NCBI RefSeq assembly: GCF_014805685.1 | Contig: NC_060886.1 | Location: 29,547,362-29,611,361, forward strand | Direction of reading: 5' to 3' | Length of the DNA: 64,000 nt | From: Silurus meridionalis | Taxonomy: Eukaryota > Chordata > Actinopteri > Siluriformes > Siluridae | Shown here: positions 44,005 to 55,084 of the stretch, one piece after another | How the letters are laid out: each line of letters begins with the position of its first letter | Numbering within the stretch: the stretch's first letter is position 1 | Position numbers and translations under genes: made by a program | The notes under the pieces: generated by a model | Seen by the model: only the letters and a program-made list of their open reading frames with translations | What the model was told of the DNA's origin: nothing | Databases searched by the model: none

Positions 44005-44545
44005 CATTCAAGTCGGCATTGTATCGCAATGCATCGTTTTTTTAAATATATTTTTTTCTCTAAAATGTTATTTTTTATTTGCATCATTAAAAACTGATTT
44101 ATTTATTTATATATAATTATTAGTATTAGTATTAATATTAAATAGTATTAGTATTATGCGGTATACTTTTAATTATTTATTTATTAAGTGACCAATAATT
44201 GAGTCACATAGAATTCAGATTAACATGGCAGAGGTAGAGCTGCATCTTCCTGCAGACAACAAAAAAAAAGAACGTCTTGTTTTATTTAACTTCTATAAGT
44301 CAGAAGGCACTTAAGTAAATTGATGATTTGCTGTTTGTCTGAACCAAAGAATGAACTTTCTGCACCATATTGAATTGCAGAATTGCAGATCAAGTTTTAT
44401 TTTTAATTGCACTGAATTGCATTGTGTTGATTTTAATCAAAATCGCATCAGCTTCATATGTGTATTCAATGTATCGTATCTTTGGCTTTCGAGATGTGAA
44501 TCTCATCGGCCTCAGCTACAGAGATGCACACCCCGTAATATAAAA
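44005..44545 (+). mobile_element. hAT/ZBED-like dispersed repeat, copy 3
   Basis: Contains tgtatcgcaatgcatcgttt, the gagtcacatagaattcagat block shared with copy 2, and the conserved ATG at about 44226 reading MAEVELHLPADNKKKERLV before it decays. It ends with atgtgaatctcatcggcctc. This copy is the clearest evidence that the ancestor had a coding start here. Confidence 0.68.
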
Positions 44546-45540
44546 AGAAAAAGAAAACAGGGTTGTACGTATGTCTAGAGAACCGCTTTATTTTAAACCT
44601 AGTGGCCTTTTTTCCCTGTATTCTTGTCTCCTTGGTGAGTTAGAATAGCAAAGTGACGTCAAAGTGACCGTGACCTCACACGCCGCCCTATAAAAGGTTC
44701 CAGCAACTGTACATGACACGAGTCCTCGGGCTATTCCTTTTAGCAGAGCGACCCAGGTGGCTCTGTTGGTCTTCCATTCAACCGTTGAAACGTTCTTAGA
44801 TATGTTACATAACCTTCTGTTCTATTTCTCTATTTCTCTTAATTTTTTTCTTTGTGCCATTTTGCATTATGCATAAAAAAAAAAACTTTTAGACTTACGT
44901 CAGAACACCATCTTCAGTTCATTTCGGTCTTTTCCATATGCCAGATACTGTACAATTGTACACTAATCATAGGGGCTTTTCATAATCCGAGTTCTCAAGC
45001 TTAATCTCGGATACGAGTCTGGCGTGTGTGTGGAACTGCCTGGACAGTCATATAAATCTTCACGGCCTGCAGAGTGAAGAAACCCGGGATTCTTCGTTAC
45101 ATCTGCTGCTGCTTAGGCTGAAAACCAGTAACAATTCAGAAATCTTTGTGTAGTAGATTCTGTTTTTTTTTTTACTTCAATTAGAATCGTAGAATTCTGA
45201 TTCTATTTAAAGTAGAGGAAGTAAATGGTCAATGTTGGTTTCAACACCAGAATGTGGCATACACACATGGCTTTCGCCAAACATCAAATTCCCCCGAAAC
45301 TCATCTGATGTTTTTATTATTTTTTTTTATTTTTTTATACCAGTTGAAGCCGTTTCCGCTTCTTTCTCTGGTTCTCTTGTTTTGCTCTCACTTTCCCCGT
45401 AGTTATGTTTTCCCATCACCTGACCCTTGCCTGGAATTTTGTATTACATATTGGACTTATTTGCTTCTTTCAATAAAGCTCGCTACAGCTGCACCTGCAT
45501 CCGCATTCGCCTGTGGCACAAATGTATTATATAAAGTACA
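44546..45540. other. Unique sequence with a promoter-like cluster (44650-44700)
   Basis: At 44650-44700 a perfect TGACGTCA (CRE-type) is followed by agtgaccgtgacctca half-sites and then TATAAAAG at about 44690. No convincing exon follows. The remainder is AT-rich; the 118-codon frame at 45254-45610 is not protein-like. Confidence 0.35.
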
Positions 45541-45665
45541 TACAAAAGTTTGCGGACACCTGAGCATAAGGGTCGTACGTTCTTTTTTTAAAATCACGGG
45601 CCGTACTTAGTCTTCATTTGCCGTTTTAATAACCTCAAGATGCTCCACTAGATTTGAAAGTGTGG
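45541..45665 (-). mobile_element. Tc1-derived element, 3' end only
   Basis: Terminal repeat acaaaagtttgcggacacct, then cttagtcttcatttgccgtt and gatgctccactagatttg. Confidence 0.85.
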
Positions 45666-45729
45666 TTCCATGGTATCTGAGGGTATAAGTCGGAAGACTC
45701 TTGGTGGTGAAATAAACTTCTACATGTCC

Positions 45730-45951
45730 AGCCGAGACACTAGCCGAGTCACTAAGCCGAGACACTAGCCGAGTCACTAGCCGAGACACTAGCCGAGTCA
45801 CTAGCCGAGGCACTAGCCGAGGCACTAGCCGAGGCACTAGCCGAGGCACTAGCCGAGACACTAGCCGAGACAATAGCCGAGTCACTAGCTGAGACACTAG
45901 CTGAGTCACTAGCTGAGACACACTAGCCGAGTCACTAGCTGAGACACTAGC
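45730..45951. repeat. 12-bp minisatellite, about 18 units
   Basis: The unit is ctagccgag(a/t/g)ca. Variants are arranged in blocks: alternating gaca/gtca, then four gaggca units, then ctagctgag units, with one 14-bp unit near 45921. Because the unit is a multiple of three it stays open and gives an artefactual RLVSRLVT-type frame on the minus strand. Confidence 0.96.
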
Positions 45952-46439
45952 AGTCTTTGAGACATATTGATCGTATCCATAGTTTGTGACCAGGACCAAT
46001 TTATTGAAACTGCAGTCTAGAGCAATCTAAAAAGGACTATTAAATAAAATGTGTAAAAACTTTTTTAATGTTTTCAAATATTCACACGATGCGTCACTAA
46101 TTTCTCTAACTGACTATACCTTACTTTGGCTCGTTAAATCAGATGCATAGCTCAGATTGCTAAATATTTAGAAGCACTTGTTATACAATAACTAAGATTA
46201 AGGTTTTAGATCAACTTTAATTCCATCTATAACAAAAAAACAATAACATTCATTCAGTTTTATTACAGTTTGCTTCTTGCTTGGTTTTATTTTATATATA
46301 TAATTTATTTATTTTATTTAATTATTTATTTATTTATTTATAATTTAATTTTCTTTTTTTATTCCTCTTCTTTTTTCAGTTAAATGTCATTTGTATTGTA
46401 GCAAACCGGGACAAACATACTATTCTTTTTTTATGTAAT
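45952..46439. other. AT-rich sequence, no feature
   Basis: Includes a (attt)-rich stretch at 46280-46350. Confidence 0.5.
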
Positions 46440-46970
46440 TTAGTTTATTTAATATAGTTTTTGTCAAAAGTTTGGAAAGACCTAGTCCAGAATTTTTTAT
46501 TTTTGTCCAGATTGAATACCAGCTTTCCACACTCGTTTCTCCAGACGTTCAGCTTAAAGCCTTCGCCATGTCTCTTGGAAAACTTGCCAAATATGTTCTT
46601 CACTAGTTGAAGATTTCTTGCGATCCAGTTCATCTCAGAGCAGTTCAACAGGATTTACAGTAGGTGCGGTGACTATAGATAGATAACGATCCAGACGACG
46701 GTTTGCTCTCTAAATAACACTTACAGAGCTCAGACGTACGCTTCGGCTCATCGTCTAGTCATACGGTGAATTCGATTCTGATGAGCCGCAGACGGAGTGG
46801 CATGAAGTATAGAATGGTTGCCATGTTGGTTCAGGATTCCCTTCAATTTCCGGAATTAGTCTCCAACCTTCCCTGCTCCAAAACAACCCCAAACCATCAA
46901 GCTTTTATCACTATGTTTTACTGTGGGGGGTGATTCAGTCTGATCACATCTTCTCTCCTGTTCTCAGGAG
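46440..46970 (-). mobile_element. Tc1-like element (third family), minus orientation
   Basis: On the minus strand it carries gggttgttttggagcaggga, aggttggagactaattccgg and caacatggcaaccattctat, which also occur at 56725-56800 in plus orientation. It starts from a gtcaaaagtttggaaagacc terminus at 46463. Transposase frames are broken. Confidence 0.85.
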
Positions 46971-47546
46971 GCATCTAAACTTGGATCTGACCCATGCTCG
47001 ACGATTATACGTTACATTCAAAATTCCTGCTCTCGTCGACGTGACTTTAAGCAAAACCGTATAATTGGATTCTTACCTCTGGATGGTTGCGTGTTAATAC
47101 CCTAATAAGAAATGTTTAAAAAAAAATAGTATAATGGCTTCCTGAAGTGCAACTTGATTCCTGTAATTATTTCCACACACATTTTATTATGTCTGAAGCA
47201 TTTCATTTGTTATTCAAAGCCTGCTGGTGTTCATTAGCTATTATGGCGATGTAAGGTGTGGAAATATGATATTTTATGTACAGTTTAGAAATGAAAAATG
47301 AAAGTGGCTTCATGTGGTATCATTTTTTCTTTTTTCTAGCAAGGCCTAAATAATTATAATGTGGCCCATATTCTGCACACAAACAAATAACCTCAGGCGA
47401 CAACAGAATTTAATATATAGTCATTTTCTCTTTTTATCCATATAAATAAACCAAATTATAGAAACCCAGTGGGAAAAAATTAATTACACCCTTCCCTATG
47501 ATTACAATCATTTATTCAATTCCATTCAATTTCATTTTGTATAAAA
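46971..47546. other. No recognisable feature
   Basis: AT-rich unique sequence; 47150-47420 has no long homopolymers and could contain regulatory DNA, but nothing specific is visible. Confidence 0.4.
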
Positions 47547-47925
47547 GTGTATTTAATAGTAGTCATTAAGCATCCTTATAGAACGAAAAACCCCTGGAAT
47601 GATATGAGGAAGGAATCTTGAAAGGAACCACACTCAAAAAAGTAACCCCTCCTCATCTGGGTGACCTTCAGATTCCCTTTTGTTCCATCATTATCGAGGA
47701 TATCAGCTGATTTGATGGACACTTGTATGCAAGAACGGTTAATTAAACCTGTAGTCCTATAAGCCACTGAAGCAGACTGTTTATAATAATTACAGTCCAA
47801 GTTGAAACCCTTGACAGTAACCTCATGGATCTGTTCTACTTCCATCATTGTTGAGGTTATCAACTGTTCTCTGATGTAGACAGGAGTGCAAAATTGTGAC
47901 AACTCTAATTGTAGTCCTTTCTTTT
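47547..47925 (+). repeat. Interspersed repeat R, copy 2
   Basis: Contains atgatatgaggaaggaatct, gaaaggaaccacactc, ctcctcatctgggtgacctt, attacagtccaagttg and aacctcatggatctgttct, parallel to 41745-42190. Confidence 0.75.
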
Positions 47926-47989
47926 TCTCCATGTCGAGCTATCTTTAGTGGTAAGTGGTTTCCAATGAATTCAAAGAATTTTAATTCAT

Positions 47990-48200
47990 TTTTAATTGTA
48001 GAGCACTGTTAACAATGAACATCGTCTCAACGCAGCTTTACTGAGATGTTACAGAGTGGTGACTGTGGTGAAGGAAAAAACTTTGAGATGGCATGAGGAA
48101 GAAACCTTGAGAGGAACCAGATAGATGAGAAGTGAGAACTCATGGCATCAGTTCTGGAGAGCTGCCTGAAGACAGGAACAATGGGATCTTAAAAATTAGA
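47990..48200 (+). repeat. Interspersed repeat R, copy 3
   Basis: Begins gtagagcactgttaacaatg, with cgcagctttactgagatg, gcatgaggaagaaaccttga, gaggaaccagat and gttctggagagctgcctg. Confidence 0.75.
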
Positions 48201-48234
48201 ATAATAATTAGCATCCTTTAGCAAATAAGAATTA

Positions 48235-48455
48235 GAAGATCTTCACCTCAACCCTATTGAGCATCTTTGGGCTGAGTTGGAATGCTGACCGCACCCCAGG
48301 CCTCCTCACCTCACCTGCATCATTCACTAACAAACTTCAGCAAATGGGGATTAGAACATCTTCAACGGTCTGACTTTTGAACACCTTTGAGATGAATTGG
48401 AACACTGACTCGATCTGACTCATCTCTACTAAAGCTTTTGTAATAGAATGAGCCC
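48235..48455 (+). mobile_element. Two Tc1-derived central fragments in tandem
   Basis: First: cctcaaccctattgagcatc, ttggaatgctgaccgcaccc and caggcctcctcacctc. Second: tttgaacacctttgagatga, attggaacactgactcgatc and gaatgagcccaaatctt. The same family region occurs twice in a row. Confidence 0.8.
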
Positions 48456-49804
48456 AAATCTTCCACCAAAAACCCACCACTTTTGTCCATTTAATGTTCC
48501 AGAGCCTTAAAAATCAATTGGATATGATTTCTATTTTGATTATGAACTATATTTATTTATAATCATAGTTCTATTTCTTTGGTGTCAGTTATACTGTACA
48601 ATATACTGTACATCCACTGCAAGTTCTCCTGAATAATCTCCTCAGTACACACTCACCTACAACACATCAATAATCAGAGTTTTAATGCCTGCTGTCAGTG
48701 GACTACATTTCCCATCTTCCCGAGGGAGTTTTTTTTACCGTGTTGGATCCTCTCTACAGGTCCTACACAAGCTAAATGAGACGGGTATTCATGGATCTGC
48801 CGAGAGAGCTGCACACCTGGCAACGATCCCACACCAGAGCAGTGAATCTGCAAAGTAGGATCAGGAGGAAGTGCTTTTGCACTTTTCACTACATGGTACA
48901 ACAACTTCAAGGTGAATGAATCAAGAACGATCGAATGTGCGTCCAAAATTCAGGGATTTTTTCAGAACTCACGAGGGGGTCTTGGAAACGTAACCCCCGC
49001 AAATTCCGGGGACCACTATATGTTAAACCTAATGTAAATGTGACGTTAAAGTGTGTCCATCCAGTTATCTCTCCTCACCGCAACAACTCATGCTTAGTCT
49101 TGCAGAAATTTATGCCATTTCATTTATACCATGTCCCCAGACGCAAAGATATGCGTCTAACGGCATGAATTATAAAAAAAAAAAACCCACAAAACCGTCA
49201 ATGTTTGCAGAACGGAAAGTACTTTTTCCTTTCCGAAACGACTTCAATCAGAAGTTGAAGCACTTTCGACTCAGGTCTACAAGAATAATAAAAAAAAAAT
49301 GTATGCAGCATATCCAGCAGAAACCCAGCATCTGAAAAGACCAGAATTTGAAAGAAAATTACAGCGCTATATTCGGTGTCGTTTTTTTTTTTTATTCACG
49401 ACAATGGGAGTCGGGTCAAAAGAAATTAGTTTGCCAAATATAATAAAGATCAAAAGAAGGCAGTCGACAGAGTTGTTTCTGCTAGCAGGAGGCAACCATG
49501 ATCCCCGTATATTATACAGTATTTATCACCGCAGATCCTTTAAACCGTACATGCTGCAAGGTGTATGGCATTTTGTCCATTATGTCCCACATTGGATGAG
49601 GATCTGTGTAGTTTGGTAGAACAACCTTGACCTTTTTGTCTTTGCGAGTCTTTGTGAAGTGTATTGATTTCTGCTAGGCTAAGCATTTAGTGTCGCGGTC
49701 AGCAGAGACGGCTGGATGGACAAACTTGGGGATCGGACACATTGGATCGCATTTACATCACTATTACGTATTCAACAGTGCAATTTTTTGCATGAGTCAA
49801 GAAC
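48456..49804. other. Unclassified and unique sequence
   Basis: 48690-48900 (gtggactacatttcccatct, cacctggcaacgatcccaca) looks like a dispersed repeat that I cannot name. 48950-49800 shows no repeat or exon; frames up to 106 codons look random. Confidence 0.4.
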
Positions 49805-49900
49805 ACGGTGTACATTTACGGCATTTGGCAGACGACTTGCGACCTTCTAAACCAGTGTCTGATGTCTTACACACTGAGCTACCACCTCTCATGGTCAGAA
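49805..49900 (-). mobile_element. tRNA-derived SINE, internally deleted
   Basis: The tail complement ggcatttggcagacgacttg joins directly to the head complement cgaccttctaaaccagtgtc and tacacactgagctacc; the body has been lost. Confidence 0.75.
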
Positions 49901-50122
49901 AGCAGAGGTGGCAAAAGTACACACATCCTTCACCCAAGTAGAAGTGCAGATTTGCATGTTTTAAAAGACTCTGGTCAAAGTTGAAGTTCTGACTAAACTT
50001 TTTCACTCAAGTTAAAGATTTTGGGCTCTGACATGTACTTCAGTAAACAGCAGCCATTATTACTACCTGTTTTAGTGTCACGCTGGTAACTGAACCTCAC
50101 ATCATATTAATATAAAACTTTT

Positions 50123-50338
50123 TCTATGGCTTCTCCCATCAGGGGTCGTCACAGCGGATCATCCGCATGTTTGATTTGGCACATGTTTTTGCGCTGGATG
50201 CTCTTCCTAACACAACCCTCCCCATTTATCCGGGCTTGGGACCGGCACTAAAAGTGGCTGGGGTTGGTTCCCTGACCGGGGATCGAACCCAGGCCGCAGC
50301 GTTAAGAGCACCGCATCCTAACCACCAGACCACCAGGA
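50123..50338 (-). mobile_element. tRNA-Glu-derived SINE, unit A
   Basis: On the minus strand the head (50338 to about 50268) reads tggtctggtggttaggatgc, with the CTC anticodon position retained, then cgatccccggtcagggaa. The tail near 50123-50160 reads gatgatccgctgtgacgacc, then cctgatgggagaagcc. Confidence 0.88.
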
Positions 50339-50348
50339 GGTAAACTTT

Positions 50349-50566
50349 CTTTCGGCTTCTTCCATTAGGGATCCTCCCATTAGGGATCCTCCGCATGTGT
50401 GATTTGGCACGTTTTTACGCTGGATGCCCTTCCTAATGCAACCCTCCCCATTTATCCAGGCTTTGGAACGGTACTAAGAGTGGCTGGGGTTGGTTCCCTG
50501 ACCGGGGATTGAAACCGGCCCACAGCGGTGAGAGCGCCGCATCCTAACCACTAGACCACCAGGGGA
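50349..50566 (-). mobile_element. tRNA-Glu-derived SINE, unit B
   Basis: The head at 50494-50566 is a near-perfect tRNA-Glu(CTC): tggtctagtggttaggatgc, gcgctctcaccgc and caatccccggtcagggaa, with one extra C in the acceptor arm. The body and a GGATCC-duplicated tail follow towards 50349. It is in the same orientation as unit A and 10 bp from it. Confidence 0.9.
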
Positions 50567-51000
50567 CTCCTAAAATAACTTAATTGTTCTCTAATAAATG
50601 TATCCAAACTGAACATCCACCATATAGAACACAAGCAGAGAAAAGATGATGATGATCGGGTGATCAGGAAAGTCTCTGTTCTCAGTCATGTTTACATCAT
50701 TGACTCCCTCTGTCTCATCCACGTTAACCCCAGTCTTCTTGTAGCCTTCTGCATTGCTCGTTGTGAGCTTTCTAATCTAGCCAACGTCTGTGGTGTGTGA
50801 GAGCCAGGAAATGATACACCAGTGGTACGTTGATGGGCTGAAAACGGTGTGCAATGAGCAGAAAAATATATCGTTAATGTCACCAAATAAATTCAAACTA
50901 AAGTAACGAGTCTGGTTTGAAAAGTAGAAAGTACAGATATTTGTGTAAAAGGTTTAATGAGAAAAAGTAAAAAATTGTCCGAAAATTCAGAAAGTGAAAC

Positions 51001-51204
51001 CTGAGACCGGTGTCAGCTGCATCTCCATGAATACTTGAATAGCTGTCCAATTTTCCAGGCTAGCTAACTACCTAAAATCCACCGCTTCCTTCTGCTACAA
51101 CGTCTTCCTATGGATAGTTTCTATATTATAAAAGCCAATATTTCCCATTCTCGACATCTCAGAATAAGATCGGTCGGTCTGGGCCGTTTTGAACATCCCG
51201 TTCC
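51001..51204. other. No recognisable feature
   Basis: Short unique interval. Confidence 0.4.
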
Positions 51205-51540
51205 ACCGTTTTCCTATTTGCCGTTGTAATAAACCCCCACTCTTCTTCACATTTTGGAAGGTGCTTGTGGATTTTTGCTCATTGAACCACAAGGACATTA
51301 GAAAAGTCCGGTACTGATGTAGGTGAGGTGAGGAGGCGTGGGCTGCTGTCAAGGTTCCACTTCATCCCAAAGGTTTTTAATAAGGTTTAGAGCTTAATAG
51401 CAGATCATCAACGTCTCTAAACCCATGCAAAGCATATCTCGATGCTGAAACAGACTTGGAGTTCAAGTGAATGGAAATTTCCAAAAGAGTGCTTGGTGGT
51501 AACCACATATGGCTGAAAAAGTCTGGTGTCCCAATACCAA
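51205..51540 (-). mobile_element. Tc1-derived element, nearly full length
   Basis: Contains gttgtaataaacccccactc, ttttggaaggtgcttgtgga, ggtactgatgtaggtgaggt, gcatatctcgatgctgaaac, ggtaaccacatatggctgaa and gtctggtgtcccaata. Confidence 0.88.
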
Positions 51541-51547
51541 TCCTAAT

Positions 51548-51720
51548 AATAGTAGCTCACTGGTAAAGGCTTTGGGCTACTGAATCAAAGGTTGGTAGTT
51601 CAAAGCCCCAGTATCACCAAGTTAACACTGTTGGGCCCCTGAGCAAGGCCCTTAACCCTTTCAACCTCAGGGGGTGCTGTAACATGGCTTTGACCCTAGA
51701 TTCCTAACAACCTGGGAAAT
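51548..51720 (+). mobile_element. tRNA-derived SINE
   Basis: Head gtagctcactggtaaaggct, with gtagttcaaagccccagtat (B box decayed), then gttgggcccctgagcaaggc and ccttaaccctttcaacctca. The tail is absent. Confidence 0.82.
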
Positions 51721-52414
51721 GCAAAGAAAGAATTGAGCTGTAATGTATATTTACTTTTTCTCTTTGTCCATATAGTGTGTTTACAAGGTCAGGATGTATT
51801 CACCATGAAGCATTTCACTATAAGGGAAAAGAAAAATCTTCAGTTTGAGTGGACTGGGTAATGACACTTGATAATTTTTTTATGAATTTTGCTGCTCAGT
51901 GGATTCAGAAGAAGAGGTTCTCGTTTGTCATTGAAATTGTCTATAACGCCGTCCTCGTGTCATGTTTTATTCCACACTTAATGCGCTAAAATATATATAT
52001 AGCGGTATGCTTTTTTTTTTTTTTAATGTTCATATACATTGAATAAATGATGGTACATCTAATTAATTTAAACACCCCCAAGGTCCCATTCTGAAGGCTA
52101 CAGCTTGTTAAAACCAGTCTCGGCAGAAAACCCGCACCGTGAGGGAAGCAGGAGCGCGGTGGAACACGGAAAGTGCAGTGAAGGAGAAATTCAAACCGTG
52201 AAAGGGTTCGAGCTGAAAAGCCGGCACAGGGTCAGGTGATTGACGGACCACATAAATCAATGTTGTCATGATCGAAAACAAGTAACAGAAACCGATCAAC
52301 AACCACAGTAGCAAAAGCCACTAATAAAAATAAATAAACTGACACGTAGGGGGCGTACATACACAAATCAATCAAATGGGTAAACAAAAAGAGAAATAGT
52401 CAATGACAGGACCA
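51721..52414. other. No recognisable feature
   Basis: Unique sequence. 52090-52300 is GC-richer without a supportable exon. Confidence 0.4.
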
Positions 52415-52475
52415 CCGCCAAGCTGCTGGGCCCTTGAGCAAGGCCCTTGTCATCGTTTGCTCAGGTGTATTTATA
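52415..52475 (+). mobile_element. tRNA-derived SINE body fragment
   Basis: ccgccaagctgctgggccct, followed by tgagcaaggccctt. Confidence 0.75.
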
Positions 52476-52564
52476 AGAAAGTCCCAAAAAACAACAGAAT
52501 TGAACAGAAAAAGAGAAAAACAAACGATGACAGGAAAATTGTGGGTGGGGACCTGATATGAAAG

Positions 52565-52675
52565 TGGTAGCTCGGCTCTTCAAAGATTAGACTTTGGGCT
52601 GGAAGTTTGTGAGTTCAAATCCCAGCAACCTGCTGGGCCCTTGAGCATGGTCCTTCAAAAAAGTGCCATTAATGG
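52565..52675 (+). mobile_element. tRNA-derived SINE, 3' truncated
   Basis: Head gtagctcggctcttcaaaga and gtgagttcaaatcccagcaa, then ctgctgggcccttgagcatg. Confidence 0.8.
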
Positions 52676-52721
52676 GACTGTTCAAATTTTCAGTGAGCCA
52701 GCTAGCCAAAGTGCTACACTT

Positions 52722-52885
52722 ATTAGTAGCTCAGTGTTCTGTGGTTAAAATGTTGGACTAATCGAAAGGTCATGAGTTCAAATCCCAGCAGCCGTTCTGG
52801 GCCTTTGAGCAAAAGCCCTTTAACCCTCAACTGCTCAGATGTATAAAAGATCATTCCGGAAAAGTGCGTCTGTAAAATGAGTGCG
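52722..52885 (+). mobile_element. tRNA-derived SINE
   Basis: Head tagtagctcagtgttctgtg and gtcatgagttcaaatcccag; body ctgggcctttgagcaaaagc and taaccctcaactgctcagat; tail decayed (aaaagtgcgtctgtaaaat). Confidence 0.83.
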
Positions 52886-53344
52886 GCTTCATCAGGATCT
52901 GTTCCACCAAAAATATACTCAATATCTATTCTCAATTTTAACCATAAAAGTAATAGCGCAAGTGGTTGTACTGAATACTGATTAGTTATTGGTCCTAGCC
53001 TGCGGATTCGTTTCTACGCCTAATCCCCATAGCCGTCATCATATCCAGTACTCGAGTGCAATATTGGTTAAATATAGACTCCGATGAGTTATGAGTCTAT
53101 GTGCTATGAGCTCGACTGCTTTCAATACATCTAATTACATTACTGATGGAAATAGTGTTTGGACCCGAGTGCAAATATCTATAAAAAGGAATGAAATTAC
53201 TGAAGATCGAATGTGTGCAGATGACAGTTTGAAGAAGCATATGGAACGAAGGAAGGTCATGCAGTCGAGAAAAAGTTTTTCTTGCGTCTTTGCTGCTTTT
53301 TCACGTACCATATGTGCATATTTCGCATCCGATCGCGTAAGACC
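52886..53344. other. No recognisable feature
   Basis: Unique sequence. Confidence 0.4.
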
Positions 53345-53540
53345 AGCGGTGGACAGTAATGAAGTAAATGTAATTGGTTACTGTATTTTAAGTAGCTTTT
53401 TCTCAAATATATACTTTAACTTCACTATATGTCAAATATCTTCCTTTTTACTCAACTACATTTTGCTAAATTAGTTGTTCCTTTTTATTTACGAGCAGAT
53501 TAAAACTTGTTTTTACACGTAGCAATCCACCAACCAGTAG
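53345..53540 (+). mobile_element. Dispersed repeat (GGTGGACAGTAA type)
   Basis: Begins agcggtggacagtaatgaag and continues gtaattggttactgtatttt, matching a very common fish repeat of the form 'gtggacagtaactaagtac'. Class not certain. Confidence 0.55.
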
Positions 53541-54409
53541 AGGGCGCTCTCTGTTTTGATTTCAGCTTGGTTTTATCTACTCAACAACATGCAGTTTAGA
53601 ATCAGTTCAACAGAAGATTGAGAGAGGAATAAATGTTGATGAAACACCAGACTCAAATTCGCCGCAACACACGTGACGTCATTTACACGTTTTTTTAGTA
53701 GTTGAAAAGAAGGTTTTGGCTTCATTATAATTGTAATAGAAATCAATCAGTGTTTGACTTCTTGATATCATTCTTTCAATAGATCAGTGTGCTGAGAGTC
53801 ACATTCGAGTTGAATACGCAAGAGTTTCGTGACATCACATTCGAGTCTGTTTTGTGACACGTGGTGTCGGTGGACCTCGAGCAAAGCCGCTGACGCTTTT
53901 CGCCGTTCTTGAAACCTGGAAGTGTAAAAAGAAAATTTTATTAATGTTTGAACTTTCCCCCGACGCGGGAGCACTTTAAGCGTGCGGAAAGAATGAATGA
54001 TTACGGGTTTTTAATTACCACAGTTAGAGTAGGACCGAGAGTAATTGTATGCTAACGGCTAATTAAGCTACCTGCTCAAATAAGTACCTGACATTTTTCC
54101 GAACATGCTGGGGAACTTCTCGCTGATTAAAGCTGATGATTAGCATGATTAGCAGTAACCTGATGAAGAAAGACCAAGACAAGTTCGGACTGAAATGTTA
54201 AAAAAAAATTAAATTAAAAAAAAGGTGATTTTCAATAGAAATCTTTGTAGATATTTGTATTGGTTTTAATAGGAATTGTATTTGTTTTGAATAGAAACTA
54301 TAATAGTGTAAAACTGAGGGTCTCTACTGATAATTTGTTTGCTTAAACTAGTGATATGTTTGATGGGTGCGGTTTCATACTGGTATTTGTATTGGGTTTG
54401 AGTTGACAA
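53541..54409. other. No recognisable feature
   Basis: Unique sequence with poly-A near 54200-54225. Confidence 0.4.
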
Positions 54410-54935
54410 TGGTACAGTAACTCGAATAACCACTCTGTATATCCGTAATGAGTAGAAAAGCCTCTCAAAATACATAATAGGCATTGTAATGGTTTCTACT
54501 GGTAATTTGTTGCCTTTTATAAGTGGTGTGTTATCACTGATCCCATTTAGGAACCTAAAGAACACCTTTGACAACTTGTAGATCACATGCTGGTATATAG
54601 TGGATGCCGAAAGGGGCCATAAGGAAGTCAGTAAGCCTCCAGATTTTATTTAGGTTCTACAGTGGTTTCTTTGGGTTGATGATATAATCAGGTACAAAAA
54701 CTTGGTACATAATGGAAACCATTTGGTAATGGTTCATTTTACTGGTTATATTAAATGTACAGAATTTCTGTAAATAGTCAGATGAGTAAGTTGACAAGAA
54801 ATGTACAGTAACTCAAATAACCACTCTGGACAACTGTGATGAGCAGAAAAGCATGTCAGAATGCACGAATGTTGATAGAACCACACCAAGGTTCCACACT
54901 AAGATTCCACTCCTGTGAGTCAAGTATTGTAGTCT
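54410..54935 (+). mobile_element. Tc1-like element (fourth family), duplicated fragments
   Basis: gtaactcgaataaccactct, then gagtagaaaagcctctcaaa (54415-54480), is repeated as gtaactcaaataaccactct and gagcagaaaagcatgtcaga (54805-54862). The second copy continues tgttgatagaaccacacc and attccactcctgtgag. This matches the region of a fish Tc1-like transposase that reads ITTR-N-GLQKSISER...PHRVPLLS. The interval between copies is diverged. Confidence 0.65.
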
Positions 54936-55084
54936 GTAATTTGTAATGGACAAAGACCAGTTGAACCTTTCAGTACACACAGGTGAAGATCAGGTAAAGT
55001 TTTCTACTCTTCAGTAAATTGGTGGGATGGTTTTGTGGTGTTTGTGGTTCAGCAGGGTTCAGGGTTTCTTCAACTTTATCCAGG
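54936..55084. other. No recognisable feature
   Basis: Short unique interval. Confidence 0.4.

Larger units (their letters stand above)
49905..51000. mobile_element. Dispersed repeat (AGAGGTGGCAAAAGTA type) split by a SINE dimer
   Basis: Left part 49905-50115: cagaggtggcaaaagtacac, ctcaagttaaagatttt. Right part 50575-51000: actaaagtaacgagtctggt, aaagtagaaagtacagatat, gagaaaaagtaaaaaattg. A frequent fish repeat by recollection, class uncertain. Two tRNA-Glu SINEs occupy its middle. Confidence 0.6.

Noticed and set aside
45607..45999. 130-codon minus-strand frame with RLV(S/T/P) repeats
   Set aside because: A product of the 12-bp minisatellite; flanks are non-coding.
50494..50566. Functional tRNA-Glu gene
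   Set aside because: The sequence is close to tRNA-Glu(CTC) but has an acceptor-arm insertion and continues into a SINE body with a second copy alongside, so it is a SINE head.
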